Origin: Rhodococcus sp. H36-A4
Lineage (GTDB): Bacteria > Actinomycetota > Actinomycetes > Mycobacteriales > Mycobacteriaceae
Assembly: GCF_027158005.1 (NCBI RefSeq)
Contig: NZ_JAPVLQ010000004.1
Location: 406,723 to 470,722 of the forward strand
Direction of reading: 5' to 3'
DNA: 64,000 nucleotides
Below are positions 54,075-62,700 of this stretch, piece by piece. The notes beneath the pieces were generated by a model. The model did no database searches and had not been told where the DNA came from. It saw nothing but the letters and a program-made list of their open reading frames with translations. A program made the translations under genes and the position numbers. Position 1 is the first letter of the stretch. Every line of letters starts with the position of its first letter.

Positions 54075-54737
54075 TCAGGCCGCACCCTCGCCCAAGTAAG
54101 CGAGCCACGCCGGGTCGAGTTCCTTGTTCCCGGCCAACAGTCGCCAGTGCGGCCCCTTGGGCGGGACCAGTTGCGCTCGGAGTGTCCACCCCAGCTCACT
54201 GAGCATTTTGTCTGCCTTGCGGTGGTTGCACGGCGCGCAGCACGCGACGCAATTCTCCCAGGAGTGTTCTCCCCCGCGGCTGCGTGGGATCACGTGGTCG
54301 ACGGTTTCGGCCTTGGATCCGCAATACGCACATCGGAAGCGATCTCTATGCATCAGCGCGGCCCGTGTCATCGGCACGCGCGCTCGATACGGCACTCGGA
54401 CATAGGTCCGCAGACGAATGACGGAGGGCACCTGTACAGAAAAGTCGGCGGATCTGATGAACGGTCCAGTTGGATCGTCATGAATGACGTCCGCCTTGTT
54501 GCAGACGAGGAGGACCACGGCTCGGCGCATCGGCAGCGCAGTGAGCGGCTCGAATGTGGCATTGAGAAGGAGCACTCGGCGTTTGACCCAGGCGGGAAGG
54601 CTGTCCTCGCCCACTTCTCTTTCTTCGGATGAAACCAACTGCAATTCAGGCGCCCCGGATGCCCGTTCCCGCTGGTCTGCGGGATGGTGGACATCACTGG
54701 GCCGGAGTTGTCGGTGACGATGTTGCTTCTTCTTCAT
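54075..54737 (-). CDS. HNH endonuclease-domain protein (Rv2469c-like)
   Basis: A 220-residue protein with an N-terminal conserved region (VLLLNATFEPLTALPMRRAVVLLV) and an HNH nuclease domain near residues 145-190: CAYCG, then VDHVIPRSRGGEHSWENCVACCAPCNHRKADK, with the HNH His/Asn/His and two CxxC pairs binding structural zinc. Free-standing HNH proteins of this type are common in actinobacteria and of unknown role; it is not linked to a mobile element here. The ATG at 54737 (MKKKQHRHRQ) has GGAG six bases upstream. Confidence 0.88.
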   Translation of the reverse strand: MKKKQHRHRQLRPSDVHHPADQRERASGAPELQLVSSEEREVGEDSLPAWVKRRVLLLNATFEPLTALPMRRAVVLLVCNKADVIHDDPTGPFIRSADFSVQVPSVIRLRTYVRVPYRARVPMTRAALMHRDRFRCAYCGSKAETVDHVIPRSRGGEHSWENCVACCAPCNHRKADKMLSELGWTLRAQLVPPKGPHWRLLAGNKELDPAWLAYLGEGAA

Positions 54738-54926
54738 GTGTTCTCCAGGGAAAGTCAGCGCCCGCGCATGGCTTGCGCGGAACACGAGAGACAGTGGAAC
54801 ACGAATAGGAGGGCATGCACACCCCTTTTCTTCACGGAACAACGTGGCAGCGAGGTGAATTTCGGGGAACTCGTTGCCTGTTCGCTGGGCGGTGGCGAGA
54901 TCTCACAACGTCCGTAGACTCTTCGA

Positions 54927-55901
54927 GTGTCTGTATTCAATTCTCTTCCACGCCCTGACATCGCAGCGTCCGCGATCGACTTGCGAGCATTCGAATTGAC
55001 CGAGACAAGCCGCGATTGGCTGATGCACCGGCCTCTACAGGTGCTCGGATATCTGATGCTCGCCATCGTGCTTCGGTTCGTGCTTCACAAACTGATCGCC
55101 CGGTTCACTCGACGCACTGCCAGCGAATCGGACAGGGGCCCGTTATTGCTACGTCCGTTACGAGATAGGGCCCCGGCCACGCTCAAGAGTTCGATTCTGG
55201 CCGAGCGCCGTAGGCAACGAGCCAAGACAATCGGTTCGGTTCTCGAGTCCGGCGTATCCGTCGTCATTTTGGCGTGGTTCGTCCTGTCGGTGCTCGACGT
55301 CATCGGCATCAACGTCACACCGTTCATTGCCTCGGCCGGCATCGTCGGGGTTGCGCTTGGCTTCGGTGCGCAAAACCTGGTCCGAGACTTCCTGTCGGGG
55401 ATCTTCATGCTCCTCGAAGATCAGTACGGTGTCGGTGACATCGTCGATCTCGGTGAAGCGACCGGGACCGTCGAGAGCGTCGGACTGCGTGTGACCACCG
55501 TCCGCGATATCAACGGCACGGTCTGGTACTGCCGAAACGGTGAGGTTCTACGGGTGGGGAACATGAGTCAAGGTTTCGCGGTCGCTGTTCTCGACCTCCC
55601 GGTCGCGCACACTGCGAACCTGGACGAGGCGTGCGCAGTCGCCGAAAGGGCGACGCTTGCCGTCGTTGCATCCGGTGATTTCGAGGACGACTTGCTCGGC
55701 GCGCCCGAGATGCTCGGGGTGAACGCGGTGAGCGCGGACACGGTGACCATTCGAATCACCGTCAAAACCCGTCCCGGCCGTCAGTGGGCGGTTCAGCGGC
55801 GAGTGCATCGAGAAATCCTGCAGGCATTCGACGACGCGGGCGTGAAAGCCCCGTACCCGCAAGGGCGGCAGGGCGGCATGCAGTCCGATATGACCGTATA
55901 G
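54927..55901 (+). CDS. Mechanosensitive channel, MscS family
   Basis: A 324-residue membrane protein with three N-terminal helices (about residues 37-56, 104-125 and 128-150). The MscS pore helix and following domain read GVALGFGAQNLVRDFLSGIFMLLEDQYGVGDIV. A cytoplasmic beta/alpha-beta domain follows. It would release solutes on hypo-osmotic shock. The GTG start follows TAGACT by six bases, so it is probably leaderless. It lies between the HNH gene and glbO, where M. tuberculosis has no such gene as far as I recall. Confidence 0.92.
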   Translation: MSVFNSLPRPDIAASAIDLRAFELTETSRDWLMHRPLQVLGYLMLAIVLRFVLHKLIARFTRRTASESDRGPLLLRPLRDRAPATLKSSILAERRRQRAKTIGSVLESGVSVVILAWFVLSVLDVIGINVTPFIASAGIVGVALGFGAQNLVRDFLSGIFMLLEDQYGVGDIVDLGEATGTVESVGLRVTTVRDINGTVWYCRNGEVLRVGNMSQGFAVAVLDLPVAHTANLDEACAVAERATLAVVASGDFEDDLLGAPEMLGVNAVSADTVTIRITVKTRPGRQWAVQRRVHREILQAFDDAGVKAPYPQGRQGGMQSDMTV

Positions 55902-55951
55902 AGATACTGGTGACCTAGGCCCGCACACGTATGAGTAGAGAAAGAGCAACC

Positions 55952-56347
55952 ATGACCGAACCGCAGCAGACGTTCTACGACGCTGTCGGCGGCGCGGCGA
56001 CGTTCGAAACACTCGTCGCCGTGTTCTATGACGAGGTGTCGCGCGACGAGATCGTCCGGCCGCTGTACCCGGAGGAGGATCTCGGCCCGGCGGAGCGCCG
56101 GATGCGTATGTTTCTCGAGCAGTACTGGGGCGGCCCTCGCACCTACTCGGACGAGCGTGGACATCCGCGGCTACGCATGCGGCACGCGGGATTCAAGATC
56201 GGCCCGATCGAACGCGATGCTTGGTTGCGGTGCATGCACATCGCCATCGCTTCGATCGACTCCAACATTCTCGACGACGCGCACCGCACACAGTTGGTGG
56301 ACTACATGGAGATGGCGGCGAACTCCATGGTCAACTCGGCACTCTGA
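55952..56347 (+). CDS. glbO: Truncated haemoglobin, group II (HbO)
   Basis: A 131-residue 2-on-2 globin. The B10-type Tyr lies in FYDEV, the CD/E region is [27 protein letters not shown], the proximal His is in RMRHAGF, and the group II Trp lies in ERDAWLRCM. Members bind oxygen tightly and detoxify NO or peroxide. The ATG at 55952 ([14 protein letters not shown]) has AAAGAG five bases upstream; an earlier start at 55931 is possible. The place upstream of aglA matches Rv2470. Confidence 0.96.
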   Translation: MTEPQQTFYDAVGGAATFETLVAVFYDEVSRDEIVRPLYPEEDLGPAERRMRMFLEQYWGGPRTYSDERGHPRLRMRHAGFKIGPIERDAWLRCMHIAIASIDSNILDDAHRTQLVDYMEMAANSMVNSAL

Positions 56348-56352
56348 GTCCG

Positions 56353-56820
56353 TCACAGACCTCGTGGGATCGGAGCGCTTCTTCCGCGTCCGAACCCCGA
56401 GGCCTTGTGCAGTGCCCCACGCAGGTTTCGTGCCAAGTCGAGTGCACGCGACACCGAAGCAGGCAGACTACTACGCAGAATCGCGTGTTTGCGGACGTAG
56501 TCCTGTACATCCCACTCCGACCACGTACCTGCGTGGAACAGTGCCGCGTCCCCGGCAACGAGCGTCCGCGGTGGAGAGCCTGCTGCAGAGACTGTCACCG
56601 ATCCGTCCATGATGTGCACGATCTCATCGACGTGGAAGTACCAATTGAATCGGCCGGCAGTGCAATCCCAGACATTGAAGGTGGTAGTCCCATCGAGGGT
56701 GCGGGTCCACTCAGCGGATCGCGCGACGGGCTCGCCGTGAAGGATCCAGTCCGGGTTGATCGGGCTGGCATTCAACTGAACTTCACTCAAACGCACGGCC
56801 TCGATAGCCATATCGGTCAT
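56353..56820 (-). CDS. Cupin domain protein (DUF861/EutQ-like)
   Basis: A 155-residue protein with a small cupin barrel: FNVWDCTAGRFNWYFHVDEIVHIMDGSVTV contains the first motif with His and Glu, and GDAALFHAGTWSEWDV the second. The C-terminal 45 residues are basic and unlike the family. It sits between convergent glbO and divergent aglA and seems an insertion relative to the mycobacterial order. The ligand is unknown. Confidence 0.85.
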   Translation of the reverse strand: MTDMAIEAVRLSEVQLNASPINPDWILHGEPVARSAEWTRTLDGTTTFNVWDCTAGRFNWYFHVDEIVHIMDGSVTVSAAGSPPRTLVAGDAALFHAGTWSEWDVQDYVRKHAILRSSLPASVSRALDLARNLRGALHKASGFGRGRSAPIPRGL

Positions 56821-56980
56821 TACGGGGGCACTCCTTCATTGCGGCTGGGTGGAAAGATACCGCACATTTCGGACAACAGGACTGTTTGCGCAGGAAAACC
56901 GGGGTTCCGGTCTGTGAAATCGGACCAATCACACTCCCTGGGTCGAGACGAGTGGGTTTCGTTTGGCACACTTGCCAGTT

Positions 56981-58564
56981 GTGAACGATCCGACGCTCCA
57001 CGCGCCCGAAGAAACATGGTGGAAGGACGCGATCTTCTACCAGATCTACCCACGATCGTTCGCCGACTCCAACGGTGATGGAGTGGGTGACCTCGGTGGC
57101 ATCAGAGAAAAACTCGGGTACCTGGAACTACTGGGTGTCGACGCGTTGTGGCTCAGCCCGGTCATGCGCTCCCCGATGGCCGACCACGGATACGACGTCT
57201 CCGATCCACGAGATATCGATCCCCTGTTCGGCGACTTGGCCGTCATGGACGCGCTCATCGAAGAAGCACACATTCGCGACATCAAGATCACGATGGATTT
57301 GGTGCCGAACCACACCAGCGATCAGCATGCCTGGTTTCGCGAGGCCCTCGAGTCCACGCCGGGAAGCCCCGAGCGTGCTCGCTACATCTTTCGCGACGGT
57401 AAAGGGGACGGCTCCGAGCCACCGAACAACTGGCCCAGCATCTTCGGCGGGCCGGCATGGACTCGCGTCACCGATTCCGACGGGCATCCAGAGCAGTGGT
57501 ACCTCCATATCTTCGCGCCGGAGCAACCGGACCTGGACTGGACGAATCCTGAGGTGGCCGAGGATCTGGCGAAGACGCTGCGCTTCTGGCTCGATAGAGG
57601 TGTCGACGGCTTCCGCATCGATGTCGCGCACGGTATGGCCAAGCCCGCCGAGTTGCACGACATGAACCTCGAGTTGAACACCCTGATGAAGAACGACGAC
57701 GACGATCCGCGATTCAACAACGAGGGCGTCCACGAGATTCACCGCGGCATCCGCAAGGTGATGGACGAATACCCGAACAAGGTCACCATCGGGGAGATCT
57801 GGGTCCAGGACAACGAACGGTTCGGCGACTACCTCCGACCGGACGAACTGCATCTAGGGTTCAATTTCCGCTTGGCCGAAGCCGATTTCGATGCCGCCAC
57901 GATTCGGGATGCCGTCACCAACTCGCTCGCTGCGGTCGCGCGGGTCGACGGAACACCTACGTGGACGCTCTCCAATCACGACATCGAGCGCGAAGTGACC
58001 CGATACGGCGGCGGAATCCGAGGAACCAGGCGGGCACGGGCGATGCTGCTCCTGGAGTTGGCACTTCCCGGAACGGTGTTCGTCTACAACGGATCCGAAC
58101 TCGGATTACCGAACGCCGTCCTACCGGACGAGGTCCTTCAAGATCCGGTCTGGGAACGCTCCGGGCACGCCGAACGAGGCCGCGACGGTTGCCGCGTGCC
58201 GCTGCCCTGGGAGTCCCCGGCGCCCCCGTTCGGCTTCAGCACCTCACCGAAGACATGGCTACCCATTCCACCCGAATGGGCACCGCTGACCGTCGAGGAA
58301 CAGTTGGAAGACGTCGATTCGATGCTCAACTTCTATCGGGCAGCCTTAGAGCTTCGTGAGCTGCGACCCGAATTCGCTGGAAGCGGAGTCGATTGGTACG
58401 GGAGCCCCCCCGGCTGCCTCGCGTTCCGTCGGGGTGGCGGACTCATCTGCGCCCTCAATGCCACCGATGCCGCCATTGCACTTCCACCCGGTGAGCTGCT
58501 GATGTCGAGCGCACCGCTCGTCGACGGACAGCTCCCCGCCGATGCCGCCGCATGGCTCGTCTGA
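56981..58564 (+). CDS. aglA: Alpha-glucosidase, GH13 family (oligo-1,6-/alpha-glucosidase type)
   Basis: A GH13 hydrolase of 527 residues. FYQIYPRSFADSNGDGVGDLGGI marks the alpha-glucosidase/trehalose subfamily. DLVPNHTSDQHAWF is region I, DGFRIDVAHG carries the nucleophile Asp (region II), IGEIWV the acid/base Glu (region III), and TLSNHDIER the stabilising Asp (region IV). No signal peptide is seen, so it acts inside the cell on short oligosaccharides. The GTG at 56981 is preferred over a TTG at 56963; neither has a Shine-Dalgarno. It corresponds to Rv2471. Confidence 0.93.
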   Translation: MNDPTLHAPEETWWKDAIFYQIYPRSFADSNGDGVGDLGGIREKLGYLELLGVDALWLSPVMRSPMADHGYDVSDPRDIDPLFGDLAVMDALIEEAHIRDIKITMDLVPNHTSDQHAWFREALESTPGSPERARYIFRDGKGDGSEPPNNWPSIFGGPAWTRVTDSDGHPEQWYLHIFAPEQPDLDWTNPEVAEDLAKTLRFWLDRGVDGFRIDVAHGMAKPAELHDMNLELNTLMKNDDDDPRFNNEGVHEIHRGIRKVMDEYPNKVTIGEIWVQDNERFGDYLRPDELHLGFNFRLAEADFDAATIRDAVTNSLAAVARVDGTPTWTLSNHDIEREVTRYGGGIRGTRRARAMLLLELALPGTVFVYNGSELGLPNAVLPDEVLQDPVWERSGHAERGRDGCRVPLPWESPAPPFGFSTSPKTWLPIPPEWAPLTVEEQLEDVDSMLNFYRAALELRELRPEFAGSGVDWYGSPPGCLAFRRGGGLICALNATDAAIALPPGELLMSSAPLVDGQLPADAAAWLV

Positions 58565-58595
58565 CGGAACATTTAGCGGGCTGATTCGGCGGAGG

Positions 58596-59282
58596 CTAAC
58601 GTTCGACGCTGAGCGACAACGGATCCCCGCGCCTACAGAAGACCGATCCGTAGCGTCCATCGAGACGCAACCACACCTTGGTGGCCCGCACGCGCACGAG
58701 TTCGTCGACGTCGATTCGGCTCAGGTCGACGTCGGCGGTCAACGGGTCCACACCCGCATGGGGAACGAATCCCATTGCGGTAAGAGCGAACACGGTACGC
58801 ATAGCGATCGACACATCTTCGCCTGAGCCTTCGACGTGCAGAACCTCCTGGTCCAGGAGCGATACCGGTGGACCGTGACTACTCCCGTGCTCCTTGGCCA
58901 GGGCTGCACCCCGCTGAGCAAGATCGATCAGGACGCGTGCCGGAACGTCGTCCACGTGGTGAAAACCGCTGTCCGGGGGCAGCGCACCGCGCCAGGCCGA
59001 GTCCATCGAGAATCCCGGATCCACCACGCCGTCGAACGCCGATTGCAAGGCATTCACCAGTTGATCGGCAGCGGCCGAAGTGTCGTCGGGCACGATCTTT
59101 CCCGTGATGACCCGCACCGCGAGTGCATCGAAACCGGTTGCAGCCCAAACCGATACGCGGCCGTCGGTACGCGTTCTCATACGAACGACAGCAGCCTCGT
59201 CGAGCCGAACCGCCTTCTCCAGAAAGGCCACGAGGTTCTTGCGTTCGACGGGATCAGGGATGGTGAGAACACGCTCAAACAC
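58596..59282 (-). CDS. Conserved actinobacterial hypothetical protein (Rv2474c-like)
   Basis: A 228-residue protein without recognisable domains that I can name. It begins MFERVLTIPDPVERKNLVAFLEKAVRLDEAA in outline and ends with a short strand-rich segment (ATKVWLRLDGRYGSVFCRRGD). No membrane helix is visible. Its start overlaps the thioesterase gene by 8 bp, indicating coupling. Its position between aglA and the thioesterase/gdh genes matches Rv2474c. Function unknown. Confidence 0.78.
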   Translation of the reverse strand: MFERVLTIPDPVERKNLVAFLEKAVRLDEAAVVRMRTRTDGRVSVWAATGFDALAVRVITGKIVPDDTSAAADQLVNALQSAFDGVVDPGFSMDSAWRGALPPDSGFHHVDDVPARVLIDLAQRGAALAKEHGSSHGPPVSLLDQEVLHVEGSGEDVSIAMRTVFALTAMGFVPHAGVDPLTADVDLSRIDVDELVRVRATKVWLRLDGRYGSVFCRRGDPLSLSVER

Positions 59283-59739
59283 GTTGCCAGCTCTCCAGAT
59301 ACGTCCGCTCTTCGGTCGTGAATCTCCGCAGCCCCTGAGTATCCATGTCGAATGCCGCTATTTGCGTCGACGCAATGATCGCGGCGGGCGTATCGAGAGA
59401 CCTACCCCTCGCCCGAACCTCGTAACCTGCGACGAAATCCACCGCCCGGACCTTGTCCACCCACATGAATACGTCCAGCGGGCCATCCTCGTGGCGTAAT
59501 TGACCACGGTATCGAACATGCAAGTCCGCAATGACGGCACCGTGACGCAGGTTCGCTGTAGGTTTACCGTCGACCAGCAGCCACGGAATACGTGCCTCCT
59601 CGAGGAGCGTCACCATACGGGCATGGTTGATGTGTTGGTAGGCATCCATATCCGACCAACGAACCTCGACGCTGGTGTGGAACCCGATTCGTTGCTTGGG
59701 TTCCAGCTCGTTCGACAGATGATTCTTGGGCACAGTCAA
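59275..59739 (-). CDS. Hot-dog acyl-CoA thioesterase (Rv2475c-like)
   Basis: A 154-residue 4-hydroxybenzoyl-CoA thioesterase-type hot-dog protein. VRWSDMDAYQHINHARMVTLLEEARIPWL contains the catalytic Asp and the NHARM segment. ADLHVRYRGQLRHEDGPLDVFMWVDKV forms the central strands. It should hydrolyse an acyl-CoA of unknown chain. The TTG at 59739 or the GTG at 59733 may be the start. It is coupled to the downstream hypothetical gene and follows gdh by about 55 bp. Confidence 0.88.
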   Translation of the reverse strand: MTVPKNHLSNELEPKQRIGFHTSVEVRWSDMDAYQHINHARMVTLLEEARIPWLLVDGKPTANLRHGAVIADLHVRYRGQLRHEDGPLDVFMWVDKVRAVDFVAGYEVRARGRSLDTPAAIIASTQIAAFDMDTQGLRRFTTEERTYLESWQRV

Positions 59740-59793
59740 GTCGGTTTCTCTCTCTGGTATCGGTATTTCGTATTAAGGGATGATGGGTAACGC

Positions 59794-62700
59794 TCAGGGA
59801 ACCATGCTGCGGACCTGACGGGCTGCCACCGACAGTGAGGCAATATCCAGCGTGCCCGAGTCCGCGATCTCGGCAAGCGCTGTTCGTGCCCGGGTCAGCC
59901 TGGATGAATTCATCGCTTCCCATTCGGCGATCTTCTCGGCGGCGCTCTCGTGTGGCTCTCCGCCCAGTACAACCTCTTTGGTGATCGCTCGGAGTGAGGA
60001 ATAGAGGTCGTCGCGCAAGGCCAGCCGGGCCAAAGAATGCCAACGGTCGCCACGCGGCAGTCTCGACACCGATGTCAGCAACCAATCGATCCCGATGTGC
60101 GCATCCAACGCGAAATACAACTCCGCAACTTCGGAAAGGTCGTGTTCGGTGATGTCGGCGACATCGATGATGTCGAGCAAACAGAACACGTCCAGCAGTT
60201 CATAGACCGAACTTGCCAATTCTCTCGGTGTGCCTCGCTCGACCGACGCTGTCACCCGTTTGTTCAGATCTCGCACCTGGTGCCCGTCGATCCAACCCGC
60301 TACCCGGATCCTCAGGGAACGGACCTTGGATGCATATCTGCTGATCTCGGCACCTACGGCAAGTGGCTGGGGCCGGTTGATGAGCAGCCACCTGGCCACG
60401 CGGTCCAGCACGCGTCTGGATTCGAGCAGGAGTTCATCGGACGATGCAGTCGACATGTCGACCGAACGAATCTCCTGCCAGAGCTCCTCCAGGTCGAAGA
60501 TCTCGGTCGCGGCAGCGAATGCGCGCACTGCATCGGTACCGCTCGCCCCGGTGTCCTCGGCAAGGCGATAGACGAAGCTGATCCCGCCCCGATCGACGGT
60601 CTCGTTGGTCAACGTCGTCGCCACCAGTTGGCGCCGCAGCGGATGAGATGTAATTGCGTTGGAGTACTTCTCACGTAGCGGCTCCGGAAAATACTTGGGC
60701 AGTCTCGGCGCGAACACGTCGCTGTCCGGCAATTCACTGGCAAGCAGGTCGCTCTCGAGGACCAGCTTGACGTGGGCCATCAACGTAGCGAGTTCGGGTG
60801 AGGTCAGACCTCGCTCGTCCTGCGCACGCTTGCGAATGTCGATATCCGACGGCAACACCTCGAGTTCGCGATCCAATCCGCTGCGAACCTCGAGGTCCTC
60901 GATGACACGTCGGTGGACGGTGAGCAGCGCAGGCGCATCCGAGCGGGACGTTCCGAGTAGCTCGTTCTGCATGATGTTGTCCCAGAGCACCAACCTGCTC
61001 ACCTCCTCGGTCATGGACGCGAGCAGATCATCGCGGTCGGCGGGGTCGAGGGTGCCGTCGGCGATGGCAGAATCGAGAAGAATCTTGATGTTGACCTCGT
61101 GATCGGAACAATCGACACCTGCAGAGTTGTCCACAGCGTCGGTGTTGATCCGGCCCCCGGCGATGTCGTACTCGATACGTCCGAGCGAGGTGGCACCGAG
61201 ATTGCCACCCTCACCGACAATGGTGGCCCTGAGCTCACTTCCGTCCACCCGGATTGCGTCGTTGGACTTGTCACCGACATCGGAGTTCGACTGGGTGGAT
61301 GCCTTGATATAGGTGCCGATTCCACCGTTCCATAGCAGATCAGCGGGTGTCTTCAGGATTGCGCGGATCAGGTCCGGTGGCGCCAATTCGGTTGTCGACT
61401 CGTCGAGACCCAGAGCCACGCGGGCCGCAGGACTGATCGGCACCGACTTGACCGTCCGTTCCCACACGCCACCGCCGTCGCTGATCAGTGCCGAATCGTA
61501 ATCGGCCCAGGACGATCGAGGAAGCTCGAACAGTCGGGCACGTTCGGCGAATGCCGCCGCGCGATCCGGGTTCGGGTCGAGAAAAATGTGTCGATGATCG
61601 AATGCGGCGAGCAAGCCGATGTGTGTGCTGAGCAGCATGCCGTTTCCGAACACGTCACCGCTCATGTCTCCGATACCGACGACCGTGAAATCCTCTGACT
61701 GGGTATCGATGCCGATTTCACGGAAATGACGTTTGACGCTTTCCCATGCGCCCCTTGCGGTGATGCCCATAGCCTTGTGGTCGTAGCCTGCCGACCCGCC
61801 CGACGCGAAGGCGTCCCCGAGCCAGAAGTCGTATTCACCGGCAACCTCATTCGCAAGATCGGAGAACGAGGCCGTCCCTTTGTCCGCTGCCACAACGAGG
61901 TACGTGTCGTCCCCGTCGCGACGTACGACGCGGTCCGGCGGAAGAACTGCGCTCGTCGCACGATCGAGATTGTCGGTCACATCGAGTAGACCGGCGATGA
62001 ACAGTCGATAGCACGCCCGCCCCTCCTCGGCCGTCGCCGTCCGATCCGTCGCCGCGTCTCCAGTCGGTACCGGTGGGCGCTTGACGACGAATCCGCCTTT
62101 GGCGCCGACCGGCACGATGACAGCGTTCTTTACCATTTGTGCCTTGGCCAGCCCAAGGACTTCGGTGCGATAGTCTTCACGTCGATCGGACCAGCGAAGC
62201 CCGCCACGCGCCACCTCGCCGAATCGCAGATGTACACCCTCGACTCGCGGGGAGTACACGAAGATTTCGAATCTCGGTTTCGGTTTCGGCAGCTCGGCAA
62301 TGAACCGAGGGTCGAACTTGAGGGACAGAAAATCGCGTGGTGCGCCGACAGCATCGACTACATAGAAGTTGGTTCGCACTGTCGCACGGATCAATTCGAA
62401 GATTGCACGGAGAATGCGGTCGGCGTCGAGACTCACCACCTGATCGATGAGTATCCGCAATTCCTTGTCGAGTTCAGCCGACTGTTCCTCGGCATCACCT
62501 TCGGGGTCGAATTGAGACTCGAACAAGGTCACCAGCAATTGCGCGGTTCTCGGATGAGAGAGTAGAACACCCTCGATATTGAACTGACTGTAAGGAAAGT
62601 TGGCCTGTCGCAGGTACTTCGCATACGCACGCAGGATGTGCGCCTGCCGCCAGTTCAGTCCAGCGCGCATGACGAGTTCGTTGAATCGGTCTGCCTCGGC

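Noticed and set aside
54075..54737. HNH protein as a homing or phage nuclease
   Set aside because: It lies in a conserved chromosomal order (Rv2469c position) with no intron, intein or phage genes nearby.
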